Position numbers and translations under genes: made by a program. Under the pieces are notes generated by a model. The model saw only the letters and a program-made list of their open reading frames with translations. It was not told the DNA's origin and did not search any database. This document shows, piece by piece, positions 43,926-52,333 of a stretch of DNA of 64,000 nucleotides. The DNA lies in the NCBI GenBank assembly GCA_024330965.1, contig JANDJL010000004.1, positions 1 through 64,000 on the forward strand, written 5' to 3'. The stretch is from Nitrospira sp. GTDB lineage: Bacteria; Nitrospirota; Nitrospiria; Nitrospirales; Nitrospiraceae. The first letter of the stretch is position 1; the number at the start of each line of letters is the position of its first letter.

Positions 43926-44735
43926 ATGCACGACGCGGACCTTCAGCGCAAACTCAGCCGTCTCCGAACTCTCCTGTCCGACATGGGCTCCGTGCTGGTG
44001 GCCTATTCGGGCGGCATCGATAGCACCTTCCTCCTGAAAGTCGCCCACGAGCAACTTGGAGACAGAGCGGTCGGCGTCACAGCCGTGTCCCCTACATTTC
44101 CTGCCATCGAGCTCGAACAGGCCCAACGTGTCGCCGAGGAGATCGGAGCGCGTCACACACTCGTGCATACGGATCAATTACAGATGCCGGAGTTCGTCAG
44201 AAACGATGCGACCCGCTGCTTTCACTGCAAGTCGGATCTCTATCGCCTCCTGGGAACCCTGCGGCAAACCGGCTCCCACATCCAAATTGTTGACGGCACC
44301 AACCTGGACGATCTGTCGGACGATCGGCCCGGCATCAAAGCGGCTTATGAATGGGGGGTCCGCAGTCCGCTCGTCGACGCCGGCCTGTCAAAAGCCGACA
44401 TTCGAATCCTTGCCAAAGAACTCGGGCTTTCCAATTGGAACAAACCAGCGGCCGCCTGTCTTTCATCCAGAATCCCACGAGGGACGCCGATCACACTTGA
44501 AACACTCAGCCGAATCGAGCGAGCCGAAGCCCTGCTCCATCAAGAGGGATTTCGGCATGTTCGCGTCCGCGATCATGACAAAGTCGCCAGAATCGAAGTC
44601 GATCCCGAGGAAATAGCCGCTTTCCTTGATCCCGAACGACGTAAGAGAGTCACCTCCGCCCTGAAGACACTGGGCTTCGGATTTGTCACGCTGGATTTGG
44701 AGGGGTATCGAGCAGGTGGAGTCAGCCTTCGCTGA
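43926..44735 (+). CDS. larE: ATP-dependent sacrificial sulfur transferase LarE
   Basis: This is a 269-residue PP-loop enzyme that adenylates and thiolates pyridinium dicarboxylic acid on the route to the nickel-pincer cofactor of lactate racemase. The PP-loop is YSGGIDSTF (residues 27-35). CFHCKSDLY and ACLSSRIPRGTPI (a single Cys near 178) match the sacrificial-cysteine type. It lies 26 bases after the M16 pair and converges on atpF. No larA, larB or larC is visible, so the cofactor's user is elsewhere or different. Confidence 0.9.
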   Translation: MHDADLQRKLSRLRTLLSDMGSVLVAYSGGIDSTFLLKVAHEQLGDRAVGVTAVSPTFPAIELEQAQRVAEEIGARHTLVHTDQLQMPEFVRNDATRCFHCKSDLYRLLGTLRQTGSHIQIVDGTNLDDLSDDRPGIKAAYEWGVRSPLVDAGLSKADIRILAKELGLSNWNKPAAACLSSRIPRGTPITLETLSRIERAEALLHQEGFRHVRVRDHDKVARIEVDPEEIAAFLDPERRKRVTSALKTLGFGFVTLDLEGYRAGGVSLR

Positions 44736-44756
44736 CTCCCCTTCCTGTTTCAGTGA

Positions 44757-45263
44757 TTATCGGTGGGACGATTTTGACAATGCCGCGAGCGCTTCGTCCG
44801 CCAACCTTCGATGGTCGGCGTCAGTCATGCTGCGCTGAAGAACCTGCTCGGCGACCAGAAGAGCTAAGTCAGTCGTTTGCGTCCGAATTTCCTGGACGGC
44901 TCGCCGTCGTTCCTGATCGATCTCGCGCATGGCATCGCCTTTGATCCGCTCGGCTTCCGCTGTCATCCGCTGCTCATTTTCTTCCATCAGACGTTGGGCC
45001 CGCTCCCTGGCTGCCGCCAACAGGGTCTCGGCTTCCTTTGAGACGGAAGCCAACTTGGCTTCATACTCCCTCAGCGTCCGTTCCGCCTCCGCCCGATGCC
45101 GCTCGGCTTGATCCAAACTGTCCTTGATCTTCCGCTCCCGCTCCTCAAGAATACTCAAAACGGCGGGGAAGGCATACTTGTACAGGATAAAAAACAAAAT
45201 CGCGAACGAAACGATTTCCCAAAAAATCAGAGAAGAGAAAAAATGAGATTCGAACTGCGGCAT
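44757..45263 (-). CDS. atpF: ATP synthase F0 subunit b
   Basis: This is a 168-residue peripheral-stalk subunit. An N-terminal membrane anchor (LIFWEIVSFAILFFILYKYAF) is followed by a long alpha-helix rich in Glu, Arg, Ala and Lys that runs to the C-terminus, as in subunit b. GGAG seven bases before the ATG fixes the start. It is the last gene of a leftward F0 cluster and faces larE with a 21-base gap between stops. No F1 genes follow in this window. Confidence 0.9.
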   Translation of the reverse strand: MPQFESHFFSSLIFWEIVSFAILFFILYKYAFPAVLSILEERERKIKDSLDQAERHRAEAERTLREYEAKLASVSKEAETLLAAARERAQRLMEENEQRMTAEAERIKGDAMREIDQERRRAVQEIRTQTTDLALLVAEQVLQRSMTDADHRRLADEALAALSKSSHR

Positions 45264-45333
45264 CCTTTACTCCAGGAAGATTTAGCCCGGACCGGAGTCG
45301 CGCTCCGCGCCGGCTTAAACCTTGAACCTGCCC

Positions 45334-45564
45334 CTACTTGCGAAGCCCCATGATAATGAACGCAATGACCAATCCGTACAGCGCAATGGCTTCCACCAGC
45401 GCGAATCCGATCCACATGTACTTCCCGACCCGGCCCTCAGCCTCCGGTTGACGCGCCACCGCTTCGATCATTTTCCCGAAGATATACCCGATGCCGACAC
45501 CGGCTCCGGCAAATCCCGCCGCCGCCAACCCCATTCCCAACAACGCTGCAGCTGCTGAATCCAT
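45334..45564 (-). CDS. atpE: ATP synthase F0 subunit c
   Basis: This is a 76-residue hairpin of two transmembrane helices that forms the proton-turning c-ring. Helix 1 has the Gly-rich AAAGFAGAGVGIGYIFGK, then the polar loop ARQPEAEGRV. Helix 2 holds the essential carboxylate in IGFALVEAIALYG. An Ala rather than Ser follows the Glu, so the sodium-type site is not seen, and a proton ring is likely. The start is the ATG at 45564 (AAGG upstream). It lies between atpB and atpF. Confidence 0.94.
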   Translation of the reverse strand: MDSAAAALLGMGLAAAGFAGAGVGIGYIFGKMIEAVARQPEAEGRVGKYMWIGFALVEAIALYGLVIAFIIMGLRK

Positions 45565-45600
45565 CGTCCTTCGATCCTCCCTTGTCTGTACCGGCACACG

Positions 45601-46350
45601 TCAGTGCGCGTGCTCATCATGACCGTGCAAGTGGAATGCGTCACCTAAATAGACGCAGGTGAGCACCGTGAAAATATACGCCTGAATAAATGCAATGCCG
45701 AGCTCCAGCCCGTTCATCGCGATAGTAAACACAAAGGGCAACCAGCCGATCAGCAAACCGCCGCTGACCGTCAGTCCAAACAAAACGCCGAGAATGACGT
45801 GCCCGGCCGTCATATTGGCGAATAATCGGACAGCCAGCGAAATGGGGCGAGCCAGTTGGCTGATCAATTCGATGGGAATCATGAGCGGCAAGAGCCACGC
45901 CGGCGTCCCAGGCGGCACCAAAATACCCAGAAACTTCGCTCCGTGCAACGCAAATCCCATCACGAGGCTGAGCCCATAGACTGAAAAAGCAAAGACCGCC
46001 GTCACGATGATCTGACTCGTGACGGTGTAGGAACCGGGAATCAATCCGACCAGATTACAGAAGAGGATAAACAGAAAGAGCGTCGCCACCAGGGGGAAAA
46101 ACTTCATCCCTCCCTCACCCATCGTATCCAGAATGATCCCGCGAATAAAGTCCACCAGCATTTCCGCAAGGCTTTGCAGTTTGCCGGGAACCAACCGTCG
46201 CGCTGACCCGGCCATGACCATCAATGCCGCGACGAGCGCCACCACCACCCACATTGTGAGAACGGCCTTGTTAATGGAGATATCCAGACCGCCGATGTTG
46301 ATCGGAACAAAGTTGTGCAATTCAAACGGGTGAAGCGGACTTTCTTCCAT
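45601..46350 (-). CDS. atpB: ATP synthase F0 subunit a
   Basis: This is a 249-residue membrane subunit that forms the proton half-channels beside the c-ring. About five to six hydrophobic helices are visible. The signature helix is LARPISLAVRLFANMTAGH with the essential Arg. LVGLIPGSYTVTSQI and TCVYLGDAFHLH near the C-terminus are typical. It starts three bases after the stop of the small atpZ/I gene. The gene order is standard for F0. Confidence 0.95.
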   Translation of the reverse strand: MEESPLHPFELHNFVPINIGGLDISINKAVLTMWVVVALVAALMVMAGSARRLVPGKLQSLAEMLVDFIRGIILDTMGEGGMKFFPLVATLFLFILFCNLVGLIPGSYTVTSQIIVTAVFAFSVYGLSLVMGFALHGAKFLGILVPPGTPAWLLPLMIPIELISQLARPISLAVRLFANMTAGHVILGVLFGLTVSGGLLIGWLPFVFTIAMNGLELGIAFIQAYIFTVLTCVYLGDAFHLHGHDEHAH

Positions 46351-46353
46351 GAA

Positions 46354-46605
46354 CTACCTTCGTTGATCCTTGCCAGGTGTATCCGAGGACTTCTGCCACT
46401 GTTGCGCGGTCCGATAGGCGTTGCGTATCCCCGCCACCGCGCCCAATATCAACCCAACCACCAGCCCCCACGGACCGGAATCCAATATGTACCCATCGAC
46501 CGCCCATCCCAGCCCACCGCCGACGATCAATGCAGCAAGCAGTTCCGTTCCAATACGAACGGCTTGACCAAGCCCCGCATACAATGGATCGCCTGGAGGG
46601 GGCAT
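46354..46605 (-). CDS. AtpZ/AtpI-type F0F1 assembly protein
   Basis: This is an 83-residue membrane protein with two helices (about 18-38 and 45-65: IGTELLAALIVGGGLGWAVD and GLVVGLILGAVAGIRN). It matches the small AtpZ/AtpI protein at the head of many ATP synthase operons, linked to c-ring assembly or Mg/Ca uptake. I use the ATG at 46605, because the TTG at 46611 has no better site. A candidate promoter lies at 46701-46730. Confidence 0.8.
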   Translation of the reverse strand: MPPPGDPLYAGLGQAVRIGTELLAALIVGGGLGWAVDGYILDSGPWGLVVGLILGAVAGIRNAYRTAQQWQKSSDTPGKDQRR

Positions 46606-46700
46606 TCCCAACCCACGGAAGGCACGTCAGCGTGCAGGACACACGGAAGGCGATGTCACATACAGCACGTGAGCAGAACCCTACCCATGATGGGCTTCCG

Positions 46701-46730
46701 ATTTAAGCAGAACCCCCTTTGCAAAGTCAA
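46701..46730 (-). promoter_or_regulatory. candidate promoter for the F0 operon
   Basis: On the minus strand TTGACT (46730-46725) and TTAAAT (46706-46701) are 18 bases apart, about 90 bases before the atpZ/I start. The -35 match is good and the -10 match is moderate. The position fits an operon promoter. No other better pair was seen in the 220-base divergent region with pabB. Confidence 0.4.
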
Positions 46731-46831
46731 TAATACGATTGCGCGGTCGGGGAACTCACCGCCATACAGATCCATATGGGCGATGAAGGGTAGTGACGCA
46801 AGGGTTTCCGAAACGGTACAGTACACTCACT

Positions 46832-48307
46832 ATGCCGACAACTTCTCTCCAAGCCGTTTCTTTTCTGCAAGGCCCTCCGTCGCCTTTGCTGATGATGTTT
46901 GACAGCCCATCAGCCTCCCCTTTTGAACTCTACGCAAAAATCGCGTCGAGCCATAGTCCTTCTTTTTTATTCGAGAGCGGCCGTTACCATTCAATGACAG
47001 GACGATATTCGTTTTTTGCCAGCGAACCCTATTTGATCGTAAGCGGACAAGCGAACCGCTACGTCCAACGCACCGCCGACGGGCGCGAAGAACAAGGCAC
47101 CGCCCCTTTCAGCCACCTCGTCAGCCTGTTCAGAAACTCATACATTGCCCGCCCCCGATACGCCCCTCTTTTTTTCGGAGGAGCCGTGGGCTATTTCAGT
47201 TACGATCTTGTTCGTCAATTTGAACGGCTCCCCTCTCTCGCGCTCGACGACCTCGCCATGCCGGATTTTGAGTTCGCCTTTTTCGATCTCGTGGCGGCCG
47301 TCGACCACGAACAGAATCGTTTCATCTTGGCGTTTTGTCCGCCGCTCGAACGGTTCATAAGCGAGCCGCGCGAAAAATTGCTCAGAGAGGGGCAAGATCG
47401 GCTTGCGGCGATGGCGGCACGGATGTCCGGTCCGCTCCCCCCCGGCCTCGCCGATACGCCGCTTCATCTGTCGTTTGAGCCGGAACAACATCGCTCTTCT
47501 TACGCTGATCGCGTCCGACGCTGTCAAGAGTACATTGCGGCAGGCGATATTTATCAGGCCAACCTCTCTCATCGATTTGTCGTCACCGACCCAACATCCC
47601 CGGCCACCCCTCCATTATTCTCAGATCTCCTCGCGTATGGTCGCATACGCGCCTTGAATCCCTCCCCGTTTGCCGGCCTACTCCGCTTTCATCAAACCAG
47701 CCTGATCAGCTCATCGCCGGAACGGCTGGTCCGCCTTGAGGGACGACGGGCCGACACACGGCCGATCGCCGGGACCAGGCCCCGCGGAACGGACGCCACC
47801 GCAGACCGTCGGCTCGCGGATGACTTGCGCGCAAATGAAAAAGAACGGGCGGAACATATTATGTTGGTTGACCTTGAGCGCAATGATCTCGGCCGTGTCT
47901 GCGATTTCGGAAGCATTGGGGTAGAGGAGTTGATGACGCTGGAACAATACTCTCATGTCAACCACCTCGTTTCGCACGTCTCCGGCCTCTTAAAAAACGA
48001 CGCCACCGGCTTCGACCTGCTGCGAGCCATGTTCCCCGGCGGAACAATCACCGGTGTGCCCAAAATCCGCTGTATGGAGATCATCGAGGAGCTGGAGCCG
48101 GTTCGCCGCGGTGCCTATTCCGGATCAATGGGATACGTGAGTTGGAGCGGAGACTTGGACTTCAACATCTTGATCAGGACCCTCGTCAGACGACACGGCA
48201 AGGGCTACCTCCAGGTCGGCGCCGGCATTGTGGCCGACTCCGATCCGGCCCGCGAGTACGAGGAAACCATCCACAAGGCCCAGGCGTTCTTCAGCGCCTT
48301 CTCATAA
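46832..48307 (+). CDS. pabB: aminodeoxychorismate synthase component I (PabB-like)
   Basis: This is a 491-residue chorismate-utilising enzyme that aminates chorismate for folate synthesis. It carries YIAAGDIYQANLSHRF, RPIAGTRPRGTD, DLERNDLGRVC, PGGTITGVPKIRCMEIIEE and GSMGYVSWSGDLDFNILIRT. The latter is PabB-like and not typical TrpE. The core has PIAGT where E. coli PabB has PIKGT, so a minority view is an anthranilate synthase. A pabC-like gene 15 bases downstream supports the folate role. The start is the ATG at 46832. A GTG at 46793 is possible. No glutaminase (PabA) is adjacent. Confidence 0.85.
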   Translation: MPTTSLQAVSFLQGPPSPLLMMFDSPSASPFELYAKIASSHSPSFLFESGRYHSMTGRYSFFASEPYLIVSGQANRYVQRTADGREEQGTAPFSHLVSLFRNSYIARPRYAPLFFGGAVGYFSYDLVRQFERLPSLALDDLAMPDFEFAFFDLVAAVDHEQNRFILAFCPPLERFISEPREKLLREGQDRLAAMAARMSGPLPPGLADTPLHLSFEPEQHRSSYADRVRRCQEYIAAGDIYQANLSHRFVVTDPTSPATPPLFSDLLAYGRIRALNPSPFAGLLRFHQTSLISSSPERLVRLEGRRADTRPIAGTRPRGTDATADRRLADDLRANEKERAEHIMLVDLERNDLGRVCDFGSIGVEELMTLEQYSHVNHLVSHVSGLLKNDATGFDLLRAMFPGGTITGVPKIRCMEIIEELEPVRRGAYSGSMGYVSWSGDLDFNILIRTLVRRHGKGYLQVGAGIVADSDPAREYEETIHKAQAFFSAFS

Positions 48308-48322
48308 GTCTTTCTTCATCCG

Positions 48323-49216
48323 ATGTGGATTTACCTGAACGACCGATTCGTCAGACAAGAAGAGGCGCTGATCTCCGTCTTTGATCACGGTTTTCTTTAT
48401 GGAGACGGCGTGTATGAGACGATCCGCTCCTACGGGAACCGCCTCTTTCTAGGCTCCAAACATGTGGAACGGCTCTTTCGATCTGCTGCGGCGATAGGAT
48501 TGACCGTTCCGATCCCCCAAGAACGTTGGCTTGAACTGCTTTACGAAGCGATGGCGCGCAACGGCCTTGGCGACGGCGGACGAGATGCCTACCTCCGGAT
48601 CACCGTGTCACGAGGCGTCGGAGACATCGGCTTGGACCCCGCGCTGTGCCCGTCGCCGACGGTCGTCATCATGGCGAAGCCTCTCGTCGCTCCCGACCCG
48701 TTCCTTTATGAAAAGGGAGTTGCCCTGATCATCGCTTCCACGAGACGCAACTTGCCCAGCGCGTTGTCCCCACAGATCAAATCCACCAACGTTCTCAACA
48801 ATATCCTCGCCAAGCGCGAGGCCATCGCAGCGGGAGCGTTTGACAGTATTCTGCTCAACTGGGAACACCACCTCACGGAATGCACTGTCAGCAATCTCTT
48901 CTTCGTCATGGACGGACGCCTCTGCACGCCGGCCGTTGACTGTGGCATTCTGGACGGCATCACACGATCCATCGTGCTCCAGCTTGCTCAAGAACAGGGG
49001 ATTCCGTCGGACGAAGGACGATTCACGCCGGCTCAGCTCCGGCACGCCAGCGAGTGTTTCGTGACGAACACCAGCATGGAAATCATGCCGGTCACTACCG
49101 TTGACCGCGCTCCGATCGGTAACGGGAAACCTGGCCCCTTCACGCACAAACTGAGGCATCTGTTCGCCGACGCGCGAGACCGCTTCCTGGACCAGTCTTC
49201 TCCATCCATCATTTGA
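48323..49216 (+). CDS. pabC: class IV aminotransferase, aminodeoxychorismate lyase-like
   Basis: This is a 297-residue PLP enzyme of fold type IV. The motifs are SVFDHGFLYGDGVYETIR, the PLP lysine in SPQIKSTNVLNNILAKREA, LLNWEHHLTECTVSNLFF and GILDGITRSIV. Branched-chain and D-amino-acid aminotransferases share these motifs, so the family alone does not decide. The position 15 bases after pabB favours 4-amino-4-deoxychorismate lyase giving p-aminobenzoate. The start is an ATG, and the length is typical. Confidence 0.85.
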   Translation: MWIYLNDRFVRQEEALISVFDHGFLYGDGVYETIRSYGNRLFLGSKHVERLFRSAAAIGLTVPIPQERWLELLYEAMARNGLGDGGRDAYLRITVSRGVGDIGLDPALCPSPTVVIMAKPLVAPDPFLYEKGVALIIASTRRNLPSALSPQIKSTNVLNNILAKREAIAAGAFDSILLNWEHHLTECTVSNLFFVMDGRLCTPAVDCGILDGITRSIVLQLAQEQGIPSDEGRFTPAQLRHASECFVTNTSMEIMPVTTVDRAPIGNGKPGPFTHKLRHLFADARDRFLDQSSPSII

Positions 49217-49326
49217 ACCGTTTGTGTTTACCTCGCCTTTTGTGTTCGCCTCAATTATCCATCGCGATCTGCGGCGCCGGACGAACTATTCCTTGACAAT
49301 CGGTCACGGACTGCTATCGTTGACCC

Positions 49327-50031
49327 ATGACGGCCCACCTGCTGCTGATCGTTCGCCCTCTCCTATTGTTCACGGAAGTCCTTCTCCTGCTTGCCGTGTG
49401 GGACGAACTCCCCTGGTCTTCCAATTCAAGAGCCCACGCGGAAGTCTATCAGTACATCGATGCCACAGGCGTCATCTCACTGACCAACGTTCCGTCCGAC
49501 CCGCGTTACCGGCGAATCGATCGAGCTCCCAGTCGTCTGCACCCCACACTTTCGGAAGCGGAACTCGAGCCGACAATTCTCCGATTCTCGAGGCAGTATC
49601 AGCTCCCACCCGCGCTCATTCGGGCCGTCATTAAAGCCGAATCGGATTTTGACACGCGGGCGGTCTCCCGTGCGGGAGCGATCGGGCTCATGCAGCTCAT
49701 GCCCCAAACCGCCGTTCGCCTGGACGTGAAGGACCTCTACGACCCCGAAGACAACATCGGAGGAGGCACGAAATACCTTCGGTTCCTCTTGGACAGATTT
49801 CGCGGCGACCTTCCGCTCGCTCTGGCCGCTTACAATGCAGGAGAGCACGTCGTCGACCGTTACCGCGCCCTTCCGCCGATCGAAGAAACACGGCGCTATG
49901 TCCGTAAGGTTTTGCGTTACTACCGGACGTTTCTTAGGCGCGACCTTGCCGCAGCCGACGGCGCGATAGCGTTTTCGGAGATTTCCTCGTACCAACCAAA
50001 CCGTGAGTCGTTGGTTTCTCCCCTCCGCTGA
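49327..50031 (+). CDS. lytic transglycosylase, SLT-domain, exported
   Basis: This is a 234-residue periplasmic transglycosylase. A signal segment (LLLIVRPLLLFTEVLLLLAV) is followed by a DUF4124-like stretch (VYQYIDATGVISLTNVPSD). The SLT domain has its catalytic Glu in AVIKAESDFDTRAVS, then GAIGLMQLMPQTAVRL and LALAAYNAGEHVVDRY. It is much smaller than the slt gene at 37-40 kb. The last 98 bases overlap the end of nadB antisense, the C-terminal part being non-conserved. Confidence 0.92.
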   Translation: MTAHLLLIVRPLLLFTEVLLLLAVWDELPWSSNSRAHAEVYQYIDATGVISLTNVPSDPRYRRIDRAPSRLHPTLSEAELEPTILRFSRQYQLPPALIRAVIKAESDFDTRAVSRAGAIGLMQLMPQTAVRLDVKDLYDPEDNIGGGTKYLRFLLDRFRGDLPLALAAYNAGEHVVDRYRALPPIEETRRYVRKVLRYYRTFLRRDLAAADGAIAFSEISSYQPNRESLVSPLR

Positions 50032-51601
50032 CCGGTTCCCCAAGACGGATTTGACTATGCTGGTTCCATCCCGATGGCTTTGAATCGGGGAAGTCCGATC
50101 GGAAATGGGCGCCCACGCTGTTCTCCCGCCAGAGCGCCGCTTCAGCAACACAGCGCGCCACTTGAATCATATTCTTGACCTCAAGATCGGCTCTTGTGCC
50201 GAACGGCTTCGAGACCATGTGTTCCCACCGAGTGAGTTGAGCCGTCGCCCGAATCAACGATTCGCGAGACCTGACGATTCCGACTTGCCCCCACATGATC
50301 CGACGGAGCGAGTTTCGCAATTTTTCCGCGTCATCCAAGCGATGGCGCTCGCTATACCGCAACGCCGCCGCCTGACGCCCTAAATCCGGCACAGCCTGAC
50401 GGGTACCCCACGCGACCGCGGCGACACCGGCCCGCATCCCGAACACCAACGCTTCCAACAACGAATTGCTGGCAAGCCGATTGGCGCCGTGCACACCGCT
50501 GCAGGCCACTTCCCCGGCGGCAAAGAGACCAGGCAAGGACGTCGCCCCGTTTATATCGGTCCAGACCCCTCCCATCATGTAATGAGCGCTGGGAGAAACC
50601 GGTATCCACTCCTCCGTGATGTCGATGTCGTGCCGTAAACACGTCGCATAGATCGTCGGAAACCGGCGTTTCACAAAATCGGCCCCCAAGTGCGTCACAT
50701 CGAGATACACATGGCGGGTTTTCGTGGCCGCCATTTCGGCCCAAATCGCGCGCGCGACGATATCCCTCGGAGCCAGGGCGCCCAACGGATGATACCGCTC
50801 CATAAACGTTTCGCCTTTGTGATTCCGGAGCTGTCCCCCTTCCCCCCTCATGGCCTCCGACAGGAGAAACGGCGGACTGGACGGCACGTATAACGCCGTC
50901 GGATGAAATTGGACAAATTCCATGTCTTGCAGCTTTGCTCCGGCACGATACGCCATGGCCATTCCATCGCCGGTCGCACTCGGCGGATTCGTCGTTCGAG
51001 CGTAAATTTGTCCGGCCCCTCCGGTCGACAACACCACCGCTTTCGCGGGCACTACGCAGAGTTCTCCCGAATGTTCGTTCAGCGCCACCGCCCCGCAACA
51101 TCGGCCATCCTCCACGATCAAGTCCACCGTGAAATGGAAATCCATCCGCCGGATTTTGGCCTGCCGAGCGGCATGGGCCATCAACACCCGCACCATTTCG
51201 TTCCCCGTGGCGTCGCCGCGGGCGCGGAGAATCCGGCTTCGACTGTGCGCCGCCTCGCGGGCAAACGCGAATTTCCCCCCTACTTTATCGAAGTTCGCGC
51301 CCCAACGGATCAATTCCTGAATGCGTTCCGGCCCCTCTTCGACCAACACCCGCACCGCTTCAAGCCGACAGAGACCATGTCCAGCATCGACCGTGTCTTT
51401 CAAATGGATCGAGACATCATCCTCCTCGCTGAGCGCCACCGCCACCCCCCCCTGGGCAAACGTCGAGGTGCTCTGCAACGGATGTCCCTTGGTCAGCATA
51501 ACGACCCGCCCGGCCCGGCTCAGCTCGATCGCCGCCCGGAGGCCGGCAACTCCACTACCGATGACAAGAAAATCCGCCGCTGGCAAAACAGACCGCTGCA
51601 T
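49934..51601 (-). CDS. nadB: L-aspartate oxidase
   Basis: This is a 555-residue flavoenzyme that converts L-aspartate to iminoaspartate for NAD synthesis. FAD-binding VIGSGVAGLRAAIEL is at the N-terminus. The family's STFAQGGVAVAL, HTRxR-like segment AHSRSRILRARGDATG, SPSAHYMMGGVWTD and GEVACSGVHGANRLASNSLLEALVFG are present. I use the ATG at 51601. A TTG at 51622 is in frame. The last ~30 residues (TRKSPKTLSRRRLRQGR) look like an unconserved extension over the end of the transglycosylase gene. A lipoprotein gene lies seven bases upstream. Confidence 0.93.
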   Translation of the reverse strand: MQRSVLPAADFLVIGSGVAGLRAAIELSRAGRVVMLTKGHPLQSTSTFAQGGVAVALSEEDDVSIHLKDTVDAGHGLCRLEAVRVLVEEGPERIQELIRWGANFDKVGGKFAFAREAAHSRSRILRARGDATGNEMVRVLMAHAARQAKIRRMDFHFTVDLIVEDGRCCGAVALNEHSGELCVVPAKAVVLSTGGAGQIYARTTNPPSATGDGMAMAYRAGAKLQDMEFVQFHPTALYVPSSPPFLLSEAMRGEGGQLRNHKGETFMERYHPLGALAPRDIVARAIWAEMAATKTRHVYLDVTHLGADFVKRRFPTIYATCLRHDIDITEEWIPVSPSAHYMMGGVWTDINGATSLPGLFAAGEVACSGVHGANRLASNSLLEALVFGMRAGVAAVAWGTRQAVPDLGRQAAALRYSERHRLDDAEKLRNSLRRIMWGQVGIVRSRESLIRATAQLTRWEHMVSKPFGTRADLEVKNMIQVARCVAEAALWRENSVGAHFRSDFPDSKPSGWNQHSQIRLGEPVSGGEKPTTHGLVGTRKSPKTLSRRRLRQGRA

Positions 51602-51608
51602 CAATGCA

Positions 51609-52130
51609 CTATCGCGGAACAAATTGTGGGGGTGATTCGGACAACGTTTGTTTGGCCTTCATGCCGAACGGTAAATCACCTTGGACACCGCGAAGAAGAA
51701 CGGAGCCGTGGCCGGTCCATTGCAAACGGGCGGAACCGCGGTGCCGTACGCCCGCTTCTTCACCCCGCTTTTTCCACGCGCCCTGCCAATGCACGTACAC
51801 GTCGACATCGCTACCTTCGATGATGACTCGCTCGATTGTGAAATCGAGCTTGATGGAATCAAACGTCTCGAAATCAGCCTCCACCTCACGCTGAAGCTGA
51901 TTGAGCTGAGCATCCGGCTGAAGCAGCGAACGGAAGCTCGAAACGTTTTTCTCTTGGTAGGCCTCCCGCAAGGCTTCGACCGCTTGATCGATCCTTTGGA
52001 TCCGCTCATGGTCCTCGGGATGTTGGAGAGGTTTCTTCGATGAGCAGCCGCTGAGTGAACAGGCGAACAAGGCGACCCAGCCGGCAACCAATAGCCAGGA
52101 CGAGACAGCACGTTCTTGGACTCCAAGCAT
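51609..52130 (-). CDS. hypothetical lipoprotein
   Basis: This is a 173-residue protein with a lipoprotein signal (LLVAGWVALFACSLSGC, lipobox LSGC). A mature part begins SSKKPLQHPEDHERI and continues with a helical N-half (IDQAVEALREAYQEKNVSSF) and a beta-rich C-half (KLDFTIERVIIEGSDVDVYV). The fold resembles NTF2/SnoaL-type small domains, but no enzyme residues stand out. It sits just before nadB in the same direction and is likely co-transcribed, although no functional link is known. Confidence 0.72.
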   Translation of the reverse strand: MLGVQERAVSSWLLVAGWVALFACSLSGCSSKKPLQHPEDHERIQRIDQAVEALREAYQEKNVSSFRSLLQPDAQLNQLQREVEADFETFDSIKLDFTIERVIIEGSDVDVYVHWQGAWKKRGEEAGVRHRGSARLQWTGHGSVLLRGVQGDLPFGMKAKQTLSESPPQFVPR

Positions 52131-52333
52131 GGCGCAGTATAAGAAGTGGTCGAAGAACCGGTCAAGGTGCGAGGAGCATCACCCATTCTTCCAACCCGCG
52201 CTCCGGAGCGGCGGACAGCCGCCGTCACAACCTTGACAGAGCTGCTCATTAGCGGCTACTCTACCCGACTCCGGTAAGCTGCAACGAGCCTCGACGGAGG
52301 CGACCTCGTCACTTATTGGTGTCACCTTTTCCG

